64,000 bases of DNA, from positions 2,683,847 to 2,747,846 of the forward strand of contig OZ024894.1 of NCBI GenBank assembly GCA_964017195.1, written 5' to 3'. Both the position numbers and the translations under genes were made by a program. Each line of letters starts with the position of its first letter. Positions within the stretch are counted from its first letter, which is position 1. Positions 33,610 to 43,974 of the stretch are shown here, one piece after another. Origin of the DNA: Siderastrea radians. Its lineage: Eukaryota; Cnidaria; Anthozoa; Scleractinia; Rhizangiidae. Under the pieces are notes generated by a model. The model did no database searches, was not told where the DNA came from, and saw only the letters and a list, made by a program, of their open reading frames with translations.

Positions 33610-34692
33610 ATGAACATTTTTACTCTTATTGGTCTAATTTTACATTTTTAGGTCGTTTCAAGTGTTTTTAAAGTGGTTTTAATTACCTTTTGGACAAGTT
33701 TGGTAGTTGTCGACAGTTTTAGAAAAATCAAGAAATTTAAGATTGCGGATCCAAGATGGCCGCCGTTTAGAAATCATGACGTAATTGTTGATGTCACCAG
33801 AACACGTTGCGGACATCAAAGCAAACATCTTTGGACGTACTAGAAACCTTCAAAGTTTATGATAAACCATCAGAGTATGATAGCTACATTTATGCACAAT
33901 TTAACGCACATTGTCCGTAAAGAAATTGCCTCGCACACCTGTAGATCTGCTATGTGCGTGCATTTAAATTCAGTCATGACATATATTTGTTCCAGTTGTG
34001 ACCGCAAAGCGTTTCTTGTGATAATCGCGTTAATTTCCCTCATTTTGAAATTTTGCCCCTTCTTTCGCGTTAATTTTCTTTATTGGCGGGTAATGTTAAT
34101 TCCCTTCAATTCGTGTTAATTTAAGTCGTGTTAATTTTTAAATACCTAATTTAACACCAGCGTTAATTTCCTATAATAAGGTATAGTGAGTCTTTCAATC
34201 AGGCTGGAAACCGTGGCGATTTACCTCCTCTAATGTATTTTTTCCTCTAATATATTTTTTTTTCTTTATTGCACGATTAAGGAAGCTGAACTCTAAAATC
34301 TTTTGTTCAACTTCGTAACACAGACAAAAAGGTAAAGACCATTTTCTCCTATAGTTTGTCTCTAGACGTAAAACAAGGTCACTTTTGTTGGCAACACAAT
34401 GTAATTGCCTAACTATTGCAGCTGCGCGTTCAATAATTTTTTTCCTACTTGCTTTGCGCGTTCAATAATTTTTTTCCTACTTGCTTTGCCGAAACCTCTC
34501 CAGCTCACCGCTAATCAATTGTTTTTAAATTATGGTTTAGTTTGGGAATGTGGCTGAAGTGTTGTAAGAAGTGGAGACAAGAGAAGTAAACTGAACCACA
34601 GATTTATCACAATCAGGCTCTTTTATTGTTACAAGTGTTTACTCATGGCAACTTGATATCGATATAAAACTACTGTTAATATGCAGGCAGGC
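33610..34692. other. Spacer; 32-bp tandem duplication at 34424-34487; B2 segment begins at about 34.55 kb
   Basis: GCGCGTTCAATAATTTTTTT and CCTACTTGCTTT are repeated in tandem with period 32. From about 34550 the sequence is homologous to the B1 3' flank. Confidence 0.6.
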
Positions 34693-34698
34693 TTTATT
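34693..34698 (-). terminator. Polyadenylation signal of gene B2
   Basis: AATAAA on the minus strand, 35 bases past the stop; equivalent to the B1 signal. Confidence 0.5.
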
Positions 34699-34732
34699 TC
34701 CTCTACGTCTGATCCTGTGGGGGGTGGGCTGA

Positions 34733-37081
34733 TTACTTAGCGTCCTTGTCATCTCCAAGTCTCTTCAAGCATTCTCCAAACCTCACGAAACAGCACAGCT
34801 TCTCCTCGCAGCTCTTGCTGGTCAACATGCAGCACGGGATGACTGGAAGACATTTTTTCTAAAATTCATCCGAAAAATATGATGATAAAAAAATTAGTTT
34901 AGGTTAGAAGATTGGGATAATTATAATCGTATTTTTGACTGTATTTTTCAAGAAGCGTGTAAACTTGTTAATTTTTTTCCCGCACACCTTGCCTAAAGAT
35001 AAGTGAATATATGATAAATGAAATGGCGAGTTGGATGTAAATGAAAATAATGAAATAACGCTCTCAAGTTGAACACTCAGAAATAGATTCCGCGTCCTCC
35101 CGACGGGAGTTTATAACTAGGCCTTAAGTTTATGACTAGACAAAACAACGCAACAGTACTCCTTGTGTAGTTGTTTCCAGGTGAGAAAACTGATGAAGTC
35201 CCAAAAGTGACCAGTATCTAACTTCTCCTTACAACATCACTACACTGACCAAACCACACAGGTCATGGGAATGAAGGAAATGTGTGCAAAAGATAAATGG
35301 CCTGATGTTTCAACAAATTCTCCCAACTTGTCCTTTAAGAAACATATGGATGTCATTCAGGAGAATGTGGATACTTTTGAGATTGGGTTTAAAAGGCTTT
35401 GGCTATTTGTTCATAGCAAACTTGATCTTGCTGTTAAATTGAGAAATGCCAATAAAAATACGGAAGGCCTCAAGGTTAATGATAAGGATTGTTATATTTG
35501 GCTTAGGATCTTTAAAGAAATAAACCACTTGGCGTGCTTGCCGTTGCCTGAGGTTGTGAGTATCAAAGTAACTACATACCACAGGTGGAGGCAAATGGTG
35601 AAGTCGTACACCAGCATCGTGAAGACATTTGCCAGTTTTTTTGATGCACTCCAGATGCGCACAAGCATCTTCTCCGGCCCTTTTGTGGCAAAAAACAGCC
35701 TTGACTATGCATCGTTTCTGTTGAGCGAAAAATAACATTGAAAAAAGAAAACGAGGTTCATGTATGAATAAGGTTCTACTCCCACTGTAGTTACACCTGT
35801 AGACGCATTTTAATTTCCGCTGAGGTTTCTCTCTCCGTGATCACAGGCTATAAAAACCCCAGGATTCTGCTAAAAAAAAATAAATGTCCTTTATTTACCC
35901 TCGGCAATTCTTTTTTTATAAATTTGTGGATAAATATCATGAAAATAAGGACCGAGGATTCTGCTAAATTCCTTTTTTTTTTAATCTGTAGATTAAGTCA
36001 TGTAAAAGCTATCGAAATCGATTTTCTTTGAATTGCCTTTTCTCTTAAAATCAGGCACCTTTGGGAATGAAAGAGCATACCGTCTCTAATATTTTAGTAA
36101 TTGTATACTAATTTGTATCTTTCACTTTTAATGGTAATCTCAAGCAAATAAAGACTCTGTAAAGGTTGATTTCTACTGTTGCGTAAATTTCACGTGCGTA
36201 CGGGCGTAAATTTAACTGGCTTTTCGTGCGTAAATAAAATTAGAGACAATGTATGAACGGCTTACGGAAACGTAAAAAGTCAACTTTTCACGTTTACGTA
36301 AGCCGTTCATACATCGCCTCTAATTTTATTTAGGTACGTAAAGCACGTTAAATTTACCCCCGTACGCACGTAAAATTTACGCAACAGTGGAAATCAACCT
36401 TAAGGCTTCCTTTTTCAAAAAACAACATTTGATGTTCCTAGCATTTCCATACAAGAAAATGAAGAGGTGGGTGATAGAATATATATCACCGTGTTCTGAA
36501 GTAGATTTGCATTTAATCTATACATCTCTATGGCCCATGAAGAAAATTTCCGAGTAACTAACTTTTGAACAACTGTTAGACACATGTGGAGCAAATGTTC
36601 GCAACGACAAACAACCGTAACGACCACACCCAGACTAATATTAATTTCCCATGATTGAAACAACACAGTCTTCACGTTACTTTGCGCACATGAAAGAAAA
36701 TTAACCAAACTATGAAAAACTCAGCTGTAAGGAAAAATTAAAGATACTACTAGATGATTAGCTAGATTAGCGTGTTTGTAACTGGCTATCAAAGTAAGGC
36801 CACATTACACTTACGATTGCTGGAGGCATTCCAGTGGGGAAACCGCTCGGCAGCCTTCCCGTTGGGAGAAAGCTTGGGCGAAAGCTTGGGCGAAAGCTTG
36901 GGCGAAAGCTTGGTCCGAGTTTTCCCGGGTCCTCTAGCTTGACGATGCTACGAACTTTCTTCGCCATTTCGCGGTCTTCCATCTCTAGGTAGTGCATAAC
37001 GGCTTGGGGATGATATTCCATCTCCGCCTTTGCATATACAGCCACAGCGGCGAGGAACAGTAAAGCTATCATTGCCTTCAT
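34733..37081 (-). CDS. Gene B2: secreted twin-module Cys-rich protein, paralogue of B1
   Basis: Exons: 37081-36815 (89 codons), 35717-35580 (46), 34858-34733 (41 plus stop), the same donors (GTAAGT, GTATGT) and phases as B1, 176 residues. Signal peptide 1-19, and the acidic pro-region 20-52 is identical to B1. Four PSF[RL] units (57-72) replace the three in B1, a clean one-unit, 12-bp difference. Module 1 Cys: 92, 99, 108, 113, 120; 10 of 46 residues differ from B1. Module 2 Cys: 138, 144, 145, 152, 157, 158, 165; all 41 residues equal B1, with only three synonymous base changes. The ATG at 37081 is fixed by the TATA box at 37140-37147, which lies inside the longer open frame and so rules out an upstream start. 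Intron 1 carries a 240-bp foldback element. Confidence 0.86.
35205..35400. repeat. Interspersed repeat in B2 intron 2
   Basis: AGTGACCAGTATCTAACTTC, TCCTTACAACATCACT and GGGAATGAAGGAAATG match the repeat at 11200-11345 and parts of 47565-47860. These are typical interior words of one short-element family. Confidence 0.55.
36162..36401. mobile_element. 240-bp palindromic MITE in B2 intron 1
   Basis: The left arm (AAGGTTGATTTC, TGTTGCGTAAATTTCACGTG, GTACGGGCGTAAATTTAAC) is inverted at the right (GTTAAATTTACCCCCGTACG, TTTACGCAACAG, GAAATCAACCTT). A second, inner palindrome (TGTATGAACGGCTTACG and reverse) fills the middle. The insertion roughly accounts for B2 intron 1 (1097 bp) being longer than B1 intron 1 (832 bp). 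Confidence 0.85.
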
Positions 37082-37139
37082 GTTGACGGATGCAATCTGT
37101 ACTCTGAAAACACGATGTGCAAAGGCAAATCCGCGAATG

Positions 37140-37179
37140 TTTATATAGAGGATGTTGCAAGCCATAATCGTGCTGCGCA
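37140..37179 (-). promoter_or_regulatory. Gene B2 core promoter: TATA box and TGCGCA
   Basis: TATATAAA at 37140-37147 (minus strand), 66 bp before the ATG, with TGCGCA at 37174-37179. Same arrangement as B1. Confidence 0.6.
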
Positions 37180-37199
37180 TGCCTGGCTAAACTCCTCAA

Positions 37200-39304
37200 A
37201 GACAAAAGCACTTCAGATGTATTTGGACAGCTTTGATTCTACTTCACTCGCTTTGTGCCTATTTGTCAACATTTGAAATTAAATCCTTTTCCAAGGTGGA
37301 AATGCAAAGATAACATGTTATAACGAAAAAATTGCTCTTTTGTTGGGTTTTTGTTTAAAAAGCGATGTGGCTAAGGTTTACTTAACATGTTATTAAAAAT
37401 AATTCTTCAGACTACGCATTAATTCTTTAAATAGACAAATAAATTTTAAAAGAGGTCTTGCCACCCCGCACCTAATTATGAGCAAAATTTTATTTCGTGT
37501 TCCGTTAAGTATTTCCACAAACTCTTGAGCAGAAAGGAAATAAAAGGCTTTCCTTTCATTAATTTTACTTTTCTCGTCAGTAAACGAACCATGAGTCACA
37601 AACTGCCTTGTTAACTTCAGAAGAACACAAAAAGCCCACATAAGAAACTGTTAAAACTGATGAACTGATACATTGAACACAGATAGAACTGAACCTTCAG
37701 TTACTTTAAACCTCACCCATCGGTGTCTTATCCTCAAATATGGGAGAACATGATAGTGTAAAGATACAGAATAAAACACAGTAGACTTGTACAAGATTTG
37801 CCAATTGAAAGTTCTCGTTTGACATGCTTTCTCAAAATAAATTCTAGAAAACTGGAAAATGAACAAAACAACCTGAAACTTTTGGGATCAAGATCTTTTG
37901 CTCATTATAAAAGTAGCTTTCAATTTAAAGGTGACAAAAGTTTATTTTCATTCCCAGACCCAAACGTTAAATGAACATAAAGATTGTGAAATCGTTTCAC
38001 GGCGCAGGATGATGAATTGGCAACAGTCACAGCTAGCAAACGGGAAGAAACTTCACTATAAGCAAATGTCTTTAGACTCATCTCAGCTATCGTACTTAAC
38101 TAAGCTAAGATACATCCAAAGTAATTTTTTCACGCTCTAACAGACGAATGATGAAAGGATTCTGAGTGTAGAGGGTGCGACGTTTGTGAACCATATATCA
38201 TATATCAACAACGAAGAAAGAAGAAAAAGAAGAGACGAATGTATATTAAAGCACGATTAAAGGTGATTTTTCAATGCAGGACTAAAATTAAATCGATGAT
38301 GAAATTACATTATTACTTGAAATTTGTGTGACTAAGTGGCAGTTCAAAATGGCAAACTTTATATAGGGCAAAATTTTCAAAGCCGGTTAAAGCTGAATTT
38401 CCAGAGGCCATCTCTTCCACGTGGAAAAGGCAGGCCTGCCAAAGGAAGGACAGAAAAGACCAATTGATTAGCTTTTCTAAAGTTAAAGCAAAACCTGGGG
38501 CGGACAAAAAGCAAAAGATGTTTCAAAGGCCGGAGAAACCCAGTCTATTTTTTATGAAAATCGTGCGTTTAATTTGTCGCCGATCAAATTAATGCGTTGC
38601 GTAGTTATATTAGTCGCAGTTCAAAGGCAGACGTTAAACCGTCTAGAAGACTCAGACGTCTGTAGGAAAAACAGGGTCATTTGTTTATTCATAGTTTCGG
38701 AAACGAGGGAGAAGCCGATAATCTCTTGAAGTTAGGTAGATAAATTCTAGGTAGATAAAACCAACTTGCACTTTTCTTAACACTTTCTTTCTCGGGATTT
38801 TTTTTGCCTCCAAAAACTCTGAAAGAAATATTTTTCTATTTTTTTTTAAGAGCGTCAACAGTGCTAAGTTTCAAAGAACATTACAACAAAAAAAATACCT
38901 CAATAATTATGTAAAGGGCGTGTTTTGTTATTTCCTGTATTAACGTCATTTCCTGTATAAACGTCATTAAACCGCACTTTTTATTTGATTAATAACACCC
39001 TAAAAATATAAAACCAAAGTTAGTCAAAGGACTGGTTAGTCAAAGGACTGATCCTTGCAGGAGACAAAGGCGCTGCAAGTTATGTTGAAAGTACCACAAC
39101 TGCGCACAATCTTTTGTTTGTCGTTCACACACTATGGCGGAATATTTCGCTTCTTTTGTCGGGCAATACTTTAGGGCTGATTATGACGCCATAGCCATTA
39201 CCATAGCAACGTTAAAGGCCCACAAAAAGAACCTCCATATTTCAGTTTTTGGCGATTATCTGAAAAACTAGTTCGGTGACCTACCGTTTTCATTACATTT
39301 TAAA
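37200..39304. other. B2-A2 intergenic spacer, left part, no gene
   Basis: The first ~130 bp still match the B1 upstream flank (GGACAGCTTTGATTCTACTT, AAGATAACATG). Beyond that, only short ORFs and A/T-rich sequence. A short tandem duplication (TTAGTCAAAGGACTG twice) is at about 39021-39050. Confidence 0.45.
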
Positions 39305-39693
39305 GGGACACTGTCACCTTTTTTAGGATAACTTTGAAAAGCTAAAAAAAACATATTCTAATTATAGCCAACCCAACAAAATTGGTTGAGTTTCGTTTAA
39401 AACTACTCTACCAGCTCTCGGAGACCATAATTAAGCGTGTTTGGCTGCAGATCGCTAAGATAGAAATGGATTGCAACTCGAACACATCAGGCTGATGTTT
39501 TGCAGTTTTTCCTTAGTTTATTGGAAAAATCGCCAGAAACTATGTTTAATTTTGTTCTTCCTTTGAGAAGGTCATTTCATTTCCTTCTCTTGACTGACGT
39601 TCTAGGAGTCTTCTGCGTACAAGAAAAGGCATTTAATTTCAATTTCAGCACACCTATCACCCCAAAACGTAAAACTCCCTGTGACAGTGTCCC
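39305..39693. mobile_element. Inverted-repeat element, GGGACACTGTCAC termini
   Basis: GGGACACTGTCAC at 39305-39317 is exactly inverted at 39681-39693, enclosing 389 bp without a transposase. No unambiguous target duplication could be read. It lies about 620 bp upstream of the A2 ATG and has no counterpart before A1. Confidence 0.65.
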
Positions 39694-40217
39694 AGTTTAA
39701 TTGGTTAGTTGCTAATTAAAAATTCCAAATCTGTTGTTGTTTGCACGGTCAAGGCTAAAAACGGTAACAAAAACATAAAACAAAGAACTTTGCTGAGCTT
39801 CATAGCCAGTTTCTTTTATTAACTGTGATAAAACCGACCCGCTTTTCCCAAAAAGAGAAAAACAGAAAGAGTTTTTAAGACTGGCACAAAACAATTTTAA
39901 TATCAATTTAAAGTTATACGAAACCAAATATTTGAGTAGAGTGCCTTTTTATTTTTCAACATCTGTTTATTGAGTGGAGTACATCTTTTCTGTCTTACTT
40001 TATTTCCAAAATCTGTTTACAAGTTTTGTAGGGTGCATCTTTTGTGTCTTGTTGTTTCTCCAACACCTGTTCAAATGTTATTAACCCGCGCCCTTGTTGG
40101 GAGCTACTTCACACTTAAAATCCAATTTCAGTTAACCTTAGTAAAGAACAGCTGACCAACCATGAAGATAATTTTGTCTCTACCTTTTGTTGTTCCTCAA
40201 ATCTATCTATGTGCGAC

Positions 40218-40260
40218 TGCGCAACGAATAGCGACCTCAGCCTGCTCGATTTCTATATAA
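40218..40260 (+). promoter_or_regulatory. Gene A2 core promoter: TGCGCA and TATA box
   Basis: TGCGCA at 40218-40223 and TATATAA at 40254-40260, 62 bp before the ATG, exactly as in A1. Homology with the A1 upstream region extends back to about 40055. Confidence 0.6.
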
Positions 40261-40315
40261 GGCGTTTTCGAAGTCTTGAAATTACAGTGTTAATTGCACA
40301 CATCTTGAAGACAAC

Positions 40316-42684
40316 ATGAAGACTTTCGCAGTTCTTCTCCTGCTCAGCGCATTTGCGGCTTATGTGTCCGCTGAAGTAAAACCTTTTCACCCAGCCATCT
40401 TTCAGTTTTTGGACGAGCGCCATGATGATGAGATGGCTCAGGTTATGAGAGACCAGGGACTTCCTGAAGATACCTTAGTTGCCAGCGACCATCCAGAACC
40501 ACCAGACTGGATCGTAAGTAAAAATGGAGTACATATTCAGTGTTTGAGCCCAGTTGGTCAGAGCATTGTACCTGTATCGTAACTATAGGGTCATTGGTTC
40601 GATCTCGTTCATACGTTCTTTCTTTACAATAGGTTTCGTTCATCTTAAATTTATCGCAAAACAACATCAAAGCATTAACACGACGGGGGTGCAGTACGTA
40701 GTGTAGTAGCGCTTTGGACGCCAGATGACTGAGGGTCTGGTTGCACAAAGCTTCTTGATATTAAGTGGGAATGTCTGCAATTGTTCCCTGTTTTCCGGAG
40801 GATGTTTTCGCACCGTCATTATGTTTCGTATACTCTTTTAATCCACCCTCGACCAATTTATCCATAATAACGTGGAGGAAAATGCTCCGGAACACAGGAA
40901 TGTGGTTGCAGAAATTCCCACTTAAACTTAAATTTCTTTAGGCAACTGGGCCCTGGTCCCTGCCATCGTGTTGTTTTCTTATACAAGAAACGTTACTCCA
41001 TATTATCTCTCTTCACCCAGGTGTATAAATGGGTACCGGCGACATACTGCTGGGGGTGGCCCTGTGATGGACTAGCAGCCCATCCAGCGGGGAGTAGCAA
41101 TAAAGACACCTGGGATAAGCTTCATCTTGGGCCTCCTTGGATCGTGTGTCACTTTACCTTTACATTTTCTTTCATATGAGCGAATAGGACTGAACAGAAT
41201 GTAACAAAACTTGACAAGAAAAGCCTCAAATTAGAATCGTCTTTTCACCCTTACTAAGATGTCGTTTAGATCGCCGGAAGAGAGATGGACGAATGGCGGG
41301 TTAGCACTTGTAAATCGATCTTCAACCTGTTGGTTCGTGATTCCAGTTACTAAAAATCTTTAGAGTTGTCTACCATTATTTCTGTCCTCGTGTTCTCCAC
41401 ATCCCTCCTCCCACTTAACACCGGTAAAGACTGTGCTGGGTGTAACTTTGATTGACAGATCCCGTAAGGGAACCAAAGACATACCCAATTAATCTTGATT
41501 TATCGGCGTAGCTCGAGTTCATTTTCAACTGAAAAGGTATTCCTTCTTTCTCCAAATTCCCATTTTTTCTCCACGAATTCACTTTTTAATTTAATTAGTA
41601 ACTTGATGCTAAAATAGTCATGTATCCACTCTTTACAGAAACCTTGCCTTGCCAAAGGAAAAGAATGTTGGCAAGGGTCAAAACATGATGCCTGTAAGAA
41701 AATCTGCTGCATTGAAAGCTTCTGGCGGTGCGTCATTTCAAAACACCCTAAGCCTCTCCCTACTCTTTCACCGCTAAAGGTAAGCACATAAGGTCACGCT
41801 AAGTAACGTGACACTTCACACGTAAAATAGAATATAACGTCACGCTAAGTAACAAGACGCTACACATATAACATAAAGTACAACGTCACGCTACGTAACG
41901 TGACACTTCACGTGTAACCTAAAATATAACATCACACTAAGTAACAAGACACGTCACATACAACATAAAATATAACGTCACGCTAACTAACGTGACACTT
42001 TGATGTACACAATCGCGAAAAGTAACCTGACTTGATGAATAGGGATGTAACGTACATTTAACTAGAAATACATGGCTTGCAAAAAAACTCGCGAAGTTGA
42101 TTACCTGTTCATATGCACATAACGAATTTCTGCGAGGGACTTCTTTTTCTTTGCAGTTTTAATTTTTCAGCTTCACCCTGTGTTGTTGTCTGGCAGCAGG
42201 GCTCGTACCTTCCTTCGCAATATATGTGCGTACGCGTTCTGAATTCAGCAAGGCTTATCGCAGGAAGGCAAATTGATGATCACCTGGAAAGCGAGAGATA
42301 TTTGTTATTTTCTTTAATAGCCAATTGATTGGCAGCAGTTTAAACTTAAAAAAAATTAATCTTAATTTTAAAGTAGTTTATGCATACCATAAATAATTAT
42401 TTCTATCCACATATAAAGACATGATTGATATCTTCAAAATTTTCTTCTTCGACAACATGCAGAAAAAATCATTAAAAATCGTTAATTATCGAGTCTAACT
42501 CTAGAACAGAAATTTAAAATTCACTACACGTCTTTTATCAAATTATCCTTTTTCATCCTTGCAGAAAGGCTGCCTGGCGCTACTACATTTGTGCAGGAAT
42601 CACAGCCCTACCTGTGCTGGTGAACTGTGCTGTTTTGTGCGTATCAAGAGGTGCTTCGAAGCAGCTGAAGGTGGTAAAGAATAA
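40316..42684 (+). CDS. Gene A2: secreted twin-module Cys-rich protein, paralogue of A1
   Basis: Exons: 40316-40513 (66 codons), 41639-41779 (47), 42565-42684 (39 plus stop), all phase 0, 152 residues. Signal peptide 1-19, pro-region 20-66 nearly identical to A1 but three residues shorter near its start. Module 1 Cys: 69, 76, 85, 89, 90, 97; 20 of 47 residues differ from A1 while the five core Cys are kept. Module 2 Cys: 116, 123, 130, 135, 136, 143; 7 of 35 aligned residues differ, and the C terminus is extended by GGKE. AATAAA at 42797-42802. Divergent from B2 at about 3.2 kb. The total of 12 Cys could all pair. Confidence 0.86.
41015..41155 (+). repeat. SINE core or LINE 3'-tail fragment in A2 intron 1
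   Basis: ACCCAGGTGTATAAATGGGT, TGGCCCTGTGATGGACTAGC and CCCATCCAGCGGGGAGTAG are recognisable pieces of a conserved retroposon segment widespread in invertebrate genomes. The exact family is not certain. Confidence 0.5.
41783..42005. repeat. 46-bp minisatellite in A2 intron 2
   Basis: About 4.7 units, each starting AA(C/G)GTCACGCTAAGTAAC and alternating between GTGACACTTCAC and AAGACRC types, begin right after the exon 2 donor. A1 intron 2 has a single related unit at the same place (29040-29080, ACGTCACGTTAGTAACGTGAC). Confidence 0.85.
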
Positions 42685-42796
42685 AGCCCCGTTACACTGT
42701 TACCATGGCAACACATAGAGAGATGTCGCTGAAGATGATGTGCAATCAGGCTCGATTTTTTTTCTTTCAGTCCATTTACTAGTGTATTTTCGCAGG

Positions 42797-42802
42797 CAAA
42801 TA
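42797..42802 (+). terminator. Polyadenylation signal of gene A2
   Basis: AATAAA 113 bases after the stop, in a 3' UTR stretch conserved after A1. Confidence 0.5.
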
Positions 42803-43073
42803 AGGAAATAAAACTATTAAAGCATAACATGTTGAGTGCCTTTTTCTGTGTTCAAGGGCAATTTGTGGAAAACATCGATATAAAAGACGCCCACACTTTT
42901 AAGTTCTAAAGTGGGCAAAACCACATCAGCAAACCGATGAGATCTGTGAGGAAAAAATTTCCATTTTCTCAGAAAATTTTCATTTCTGGAGGATACAGGC
43001 GTCATTGTCCGAGAATTTGATATTACTCAGTTAATACTTTAAGAAATGATGATAATCGTTGAAAAAGAAGAAC

Positions 43074-43165
43074 CGAAAAAAATACCAGGCTTGAATGGGA
43101 TTCCAACTCATGACCTTTCCGACACCGGTGCAGTGCTATGACCAAATGAGCTATCAAGCCAACTG
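43074..43165 (-). repeat. tRNA-derived SINE
   Basis: On the minus strand TGATAGCTCATTTGGTCA (A-box region) and ATGAGTTGGAATCCCATTC (B-box region) sit at tRNA spacing, followed by a T-rich tail. Confidence 0.6.
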
Positions 43166-43252
43166 GAAGCTGGTCATTTGGAAGTTCGTATTACACCTAT
43201 ATGAATGCAAGCAATAAATGAATGTTAAGCTCGGAGAAGAAATAAGAAAAGA

Positions 43253-43335
43253 TGGAATATCTGACATGCCCATGTCGCGAGCGTGGGACAAAGAAAAAAT
43301 CTGAGTCCCCGACGGGAATCGAACCCATGACATAA
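43253..43335 (-). repeat. 5'-truncated tRNA-derived SINE
   Basis: Minus strand reads GGGTTCGATTCCCGTCGG (B box), then GGACTCAGATTTTTTCTTTG and TCCCACGCTCG, the same body as 4313-4452. The A-box part is missing. Confidence 0.6.
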
Positions 43336-43509
43336 CAATTATTATTAATCTGAAACACTTATAGGAGTTCTGAGCCATGTTTGAAGGTCGATAACTTAGT
43401 CACTATCTCAACATCACCACACTTAAGGGGAATTGCTAACGGTAAGCATTTTGACCTTTCACGTGAAGTGGTCTGCCATGTCCCCTGTACCCTACAGGAT
43501 GAGCCAAAT

Positions 43510-43586
43510 TAATTCGTTTCCAGGGTCCTGCCTACATTTACTCGGCTCTGGAAGGAGGGGGAGGAAGCACCCTGGGAACGAGTTTG
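43510..43586. mobile_element. Short foldback MITE (CGTTTCCAGGGTCCT family)
   Basis: TTCGTTTCCAGGGTCCTGCC on the left is inverted as GAAGCACCCTGGGAACGAG on the right. A related element is at 61409-61499. Confidence 0.55.
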
Positions 43587-43974
43587 GATCAGTTTCAGTT
43601 ACATGTAAGACAGCGTGATTTATCTGAGTATTGTAGCGAGCGACTAGCTCAAGTCTGGTCCCCAGTTGGACGGAAGGAGCCAAGGCGTGCCGGTAGATCA
43701 TATGACAGGCTAGAAGAGAACATACAGTAAGTAGAAGGGGAGGTCATTTCTCAAGTTGATTAGATTTTGCATTTAACCCTTTCGCACCCGAAGGTATTGA
43801 ACCCCTATGATTGCACGAAACATTTAACCGTTTTGCTCCCTTTGGCTCCCGCAGAGTGACAAAATCAAAATCAAAAATTTTATTTGTACACTAAAAACGG
43901 CTGCGTAGGAGACTAGTAAACTATTGACAAGGAAACAGAGTGTCATGAACGTAGTTCTCAACAGCTCGGCGCAG

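Noticed and set aside
17281..35200. Hammerhead ribozyme cores (CTGATGA words at several places)
   Set aside because: None is followed by a stem and GAAA in the required arrangement.
35265..35735. 156-codon plus-strand ORF, the longest unspliced non-repeat ORF
   Set aside because: Its right half is the antisense of B2 exon 2 and its left half is an interspersed repeat also found at 11.2 and 47.6 kb.
37082..37180. N-terminal extension of the B2 frame
   Set aside because: The extension runs through the TATA box at 37140-37147 and would not be transcribed; it is not conserved in B1.
12481..42684. Assignment to coral SCRiPs, ShK toxins or damicornin-type peptides
   Set aside because: Cysteine spacing, the number of modules and the three-exon layout differ; no functional label is given.
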